Shown: in pieces, positions 60,180-64,000 of the stretch | How the letters are laid out: each line of letters opens with the position of its first letter | How positions within the stretch are numbered: the first letter of the stretch is position 1 | Source of the DNA: Cricetomys ansorgei | Lineage: Eukaryota; Chordata; Mammalia; Rodentia; Nesomyidae | Length of the DNA stretch: 64,000 bases | Assembly (NCBI GenBank): GCA_026225945.1 | Contig: JAMJFZ010000688.1 | Location: 186,001 to 250,000, forward strand | Reading direction: 5' to 3' | Translations under genes and position numbers: made by a program | Notes under the pieces: generated by a model | What the model was told of the DNA's origin: nothing | Database searches by the model: none | What the model saw: the letters and a program-made list of their open reading frames with translations, nothing else

Positions 60180-61850
60180 CTAAGGTTGACTAAGTGATAA
60201 ATATGATAAAAAATTAAAACCCTACAATTTGAAGGCAGTATTAAACCTCTAAGCCAATTCCCTAAACCTCATTGGGCCCAACTTTTCTAGCAATATGCAC
60301 TAGCATATTTTCTTATTTTTAATTTTTGGCTTTCTATTGACAGCAGTGAGATGTGGCATGGTTAAGTCAAATGCCAATGAATTCATATATAAAATCTATT
60401 AATAATCTGCACTTGAAGTTGATAACACATGAGAGAATACAATAAAAACCAATATTTCTTCAAAGAAGTCTTTACATCCTGTGAAAATATACCCTAGCTC
60501 TCAGCGTCTAGTGTGCTGGGGGCTCTGGGAGGTCGCACATAAATCAGGACACAAAGGATGTAGAATTACATGATCCACTGCATGTTTTATTTGTTGAAAC
60601 TCCTCACTTATATACACTTTTTTAAAGCAGAGAAAAAAATGTTGCCTCAGATGGCAACAGCGCAATGTAATCATATTTTAGAAATCAGGTTTTGCTTAGC
60701 ACAGAAACTGCATAGCTTGGATAATGTCTGCGGACTAAACAATCTCTTCGAGAACTGAATTGTATTTTCAGTTGCAAGATAAAACCAGCTTTTTTTAAAG
60801 TACAGAACTGAAATAGACGTCCTTGAGAACAGGAGCTAAGTTTCTGGCAGAACGTTGCATACTGATAGAGGAAGTATGCTCCCTCTGGTCTTGGCATGCC
60901 AAGAGTTAAAGAACACAAAGTTTATCTCAAGTTATCATATCAGGACATTTCAGTGTCTATACCTCAATACCTAGCAACTTTAGTTTTTCACTAACCTTGC
61001 CCAGCTTCCTTCCTACCTCTGTATCTTCAATTTTAGATGCCTGCATCCTCAACTTGTATTCACTATATAAAAAGCCATCACATTTCAGCTGCACATTATA
61101 TATTTCGAATTGGATGTCTCAAATATCTTTCCAGGTCTCAAACTATAGCAATCTAAAATATAAATATTGATTGAATGATCTCTATCTTTCTCCTTTTGAA
61201 TGTTCACCAATTCTATCATGCAATAATGCACCTTCCTCTTGCCACTACATAGGCTACTAAAGGCTAAATGCTCATTCCCAGTCACATTTTGTAGTCCTAG
61301 TGTGATATAATTGAGAGGTGAAGCATTGGAGCATGAGCTCAAAACTTTCCTAATGAGAACAATCTACTTGCGAGCACAAGAAAATAGTCATCATTCTCTG
61401 TGCCATAGTAAGATAAAACAGAAGAAAGAAACAAAGAAACAAAAAAGAAAGAAAGACACCAGGCAGCAAGATTTTTCCAAACATGAGAAAACAAACATGA
61501 CTTGAAGAAGCAGACACCAGCTCAGATGCCTTGAAGAGATTTAGATTAACTGAGTCACTTGAATAGGAAACTCTCCAACCTGCTGAGCTCCCTTAAAGTG
61601 TGATGTCTACCTGAGTACGCTCAAGGTTCCCAGGTTTTGTGAGTTGTCATTTATCCTGTACTGGGCTTTGGATATGCAGATCTTTTGAGTCAGTTCAATT
61701 CTTGTAAGTAATCCCTTACCAAACTCCTGTAAGTAACACAAATAAAATTCAGGTACATTGGTGTCATTCATATATTCCTCTGGCATGAGTGCCATATCTT
61801 GCATGAAAAGAAATGTGCAGTGTGTCCCCCAAAATGTCTTGTCACACAAC
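60180..61850. other. AT-rich intergenic with short minus-strand frames
   Basis: Frames at 60685-60918, 61085-61342 and 61607-61849 (minus) are 77-85 codons long, in the same direction as the 59.7-60.15 kb frames. They have no recognisable domain and no demonstrable connection. A (GAAA)-like A-rich patch lies at 61420-61460. Confidence 0.35.
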
Positions 61851-62109
61851 AGAAGCCTCTAAAGTAGTAGGTTTCCATATTTTTTGTAAAACTTTTTGTA
61901 TTTTCATCACTTCCTATACACCCTGTCCTCTAGCCTACTCTCCTGTTCCTAATAAATATTTAATCCTTCCTGTCAATTATGCTTCTTTCCCTCTTTAAAT
62001 CATCTCATCCTTTGTCCCCTCCCTTATAAGCCACCACTACATGGCCCCTTACTTGTCTTCTGACCTCTAAGAGTATTCTAAATGAAATAGACTTGTGTGA
62101 AGGATTAAT

Positions 62110-62390
62110 AAAATATCCAGATATGAAAGAAAGCATGCCAACTTTGTCTTTGTTGCTCTAAGTTGCCTCATTCTGGATTAATATTTCCATATCCACTCAT
62201 TTACCTAAAAATTTGTTTCTCTTAAGTGCTGAATAACATTCCATTGTACAAATGTTTTGTATTGTTATTACCCACTCAATAGTTGACAGATATCTAGGTT
62301 ATTTCACTAGAAAACTCCTGTAGCAAATTTTGGTGTTTGCCTGATAATGGGCTGTATAGGCTTATATGTTTGACTACTTGGTCTCCAGTT
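62110..62390 (-). mobile_element. Old L1 3'-end fragment, antisense
   Basis: The plus strand reads 'gctgaataacattccattgt', 'acaaatgttttgtattg', 'gacagatatctaggttat', the reverse complement of the L1 ORF2 C-terminal/3' region. Confidence 0.65.
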
Positions 62391-62695
62391 AGTGGAAATG
62401 TTTCAAAAGGATTGAGAAGTGTGTCCTTGTTGAGGAGGTATGCCAGTGCTGGTGGGTTTTTGAGGTTTCAAATCCCACACCACTCACAGTCTCTTTCTCT
62501 TTGCCTGCAACTGTGAACCTACAGTTTTTACCCCAGAGCCATGCCTGCTTGCCTGCCATCATGCTTCCTACTGTGAAGGTCATGGAGTAACATTCTGAGA
62601 TTATGTTCAAGCCACCAGTTAGTTGCTATCTCTTATAAATTGCCTTGGAAATGGTGTCTCCTCACAGCAGTAGAGCAGTAACTAAGACATCAACA
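62391..62695. mobile_element. Dispersed rodent repeat, family not assigned
   Basis: 'gtgtgtccttgttgaggagg', 'tttgaggtttcaaatcccac', 'atgcctgcttgcctgccatc' and 'tggtgtctcctcacagcagt' match a very common rodent interspersed sequence. The single minus frame (62389-62610) is incidental. Confidence 0.55.
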
Positions 62696-62699
62696 AACA

Positions 62700-63648
62700 C
62701 ACTTGGCAAATTATTGGGATGAAAAATGAATTGTTACAAATCAATAGTCTTCAAATAAACAACAAACAAGTTGAGGAAGAAATAGTGGAAACTCTCTCAA
62801 TTATAATGTCTTCAGAAATATCTTGGAATAATTCTAACCAATGAAGTAAATGTCTCATACAATAAAAATGAATCTTTACAACTAGAAGAAAGACATAGGA
62901 AAAAGATACAAAAAAATGAAGAAAAAAAAACTAACGATCACAGATTGGTCAAATTACTATGTGAAAATGATTTTAAACACAATTCTTCCCTGAAATTGAA
63001 TTTGCAAAACAAATGATGATGAATGATATATGGAAACACAAAAACTTCAGGATTGTCATTACTGATAGAGGTATTAATATCTTTGATCTTAACATAAACT
63101 AGATCTTACCTGTCCTACACAAGACAACTCTAAATGGATCAAAGATTTTGATATAACACTGGATAACCAGAATCTAATACAGAATGAATCAGGCAGCACA
63201 TAGGAACTCATAAACACAGGCAAGTTCTTTCTAAATGGTATACTTATAATGAAGTTATAGGGCCAATAATAGACAAATGGGGCCATATAAAACTAAAATA
63301 TTTCTGTACAGCAAAGGATATCCTGCACTCTTGGGTATATACACAAATGACTCTATATCTCACTAAAGAGATAGTTGTTCATCCATGTCCATTACTTTTC
63401 TATTAACAACATCCATGAAGAAGAGGTGAGAGCCTAGATGTCCATCAACTGATAAATAGATGTTGAAAATGTGGCACATTTACACAAGGGAATATAATTC
63501 AGCTGTTAGTTCAGCTGTTAGGAAAAATGCAATTATAGAATTTCCAGTTGAAAAATAGCACTTTAAACAGTCAACTTGAGTGAGGTAACTCATTAGATAT
63601 GATATCTATATATATATCTATATCTATATATCTATATATATCTATATA

Positions 63649-63689
<41 letters not shown>

Positions 63690-64000
63690 CATCCACAGAG
63701 GAGACAAGATAATCAGTAAGCAGCTATGAGAAAGGTGGGTATCATTCGTCGATATGGAAATAGAACATAGTTTGTAATTGAAGGGGAAAAGTGAAAAATG
63801 AAAAAAGAGGAATTATATGGTATGGGAGAATGAGATAAAGGGAAAATAGGGGGAATAACTAGTGTCAATGGTCTTTTGAAAAATGTGTATATAAACCTAT
63901 CATTCTAGAAAATTCTTGAAATATTTATGTATAAATTTATGGAGGGTTCCAAGTCAGTTAATCTAAAACAGGGACAGTAATTCAGCTTGACACCATATAG
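62700..64000 (+). mobile_element. Old L1 ORF2 fragment, degraded, running off the window
   Basis: The plus strand keeps L1 ORF2-like text in order: 'gacaaatggggccatataaa', 'ttctgtacagcaaaggat', 'tagatgtccatcaactgata', 'atttacacaagggaatataa', 'gagtgaggtaactca'. Frames are destroyed. A TA microsatellite has expanded inside it. Confidence 0.75.
63603..63688. repeat. (TA)n / (TATC)n microsatellite
   Basis: About 85 bp of TATC/TA repeats ending in a pure TA run, inside the L1 fragment. Confidence 0.97.

Overview
This is vertebrate nuclear DNA from a muroid rodent. The evidence is the repeat content: B1, B2, B3 and B4-type SINEs, an ID-like fragment, a URR1-type DNA transposon, rodent L1 fragments and degenerate class II (betaretrovirus-like) LTR elements. 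The exact species cannot be told from the sequence. There is no bacterial-style gene organisation, no CRISPR array and no recognisable tRNA or rRNA gene. Most open frames are chance frames in repeats.

Layout. (1) 1-4.7 kb: the 5' part of an unidentified minus-strand gene. A first coding exon (3922-4373) is followed, across a SINE-filled interval, by a long exon (779 to the window edge). That exon is open for about 259 codons apart from one in-frame TGA at 474-476. (2) 4.7-9 kb: intergenic sequence with microsatellites and a small 18-19 bp minisatellite. (3) 9.2-12.5 kb: a CpG-rich block holding two minisatellites with ~19 bp monomers. One is built on CACRCCC (KLF-like) boxes and the other on GGGCGG (GC/SP) boxes, the latter with a visible higher-order period. 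CCAAT, NRF1-like and GC elements and a Kozak-quality ATG (12253) suggest one or more TATA-less promoters. (4) 13.5-26.8 kb: a degenerate tandem array of a ~3.0-3.4 kb non-coding unit (about five partial or full copies), with an internal inverted duplication and a shared L1 junction. (5) 26.77-28.6 kb: an antisense L1 ORF2 fragment. (6) 28.9-32.7 kb: a second, two-copy tandem duplication (~2 kb unit).

(7) 35.6-42.35 kb: the most striking element. About 250 degenerate copies of a 22-bp monomer headed by TGACATCA are arranged in an 11-monomer (~242 bp) higher-order repeat, interrupted by a ~1.28 kb LTR-like insertion. (8) 45.8-51.0 kb: a minus-strand class II endogenous retrovirus remnant. It has two LTRs, a degenerate tRNA-Lys1,2-type primer binding site, broken gag and pro, no detectable RT/RNase H/integrase, and an uncertain env-like tail. 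Its LTRs differ in U3 and no target-site duplication is visible. (9) 51.0-52.4 kb: an L1 3' end abutting the retroviral LTR. (10) 52.4-64 kb: AT-rich intergenic DNA with a related solo LTR (53.17-53.58 kb), a CpG-retaining LTR-like promoter segment (53.99-54.34 kb), SINEs, old L1 pieces, frameshifted minus-strand reading frames at 59.7-60.15 kb and a large TA microsatellite.

No gene cluster working as a pathway is visible. I found no sequence-supported new molecular system. What is unusual is the concentration of short-monomer satellites with higher-order structure, three of them carrying transcription-factor-like boxes, plus the interrupted exon at the left edge. Boundaries of repeats are approximate (tens of bases) unless a motif is named.
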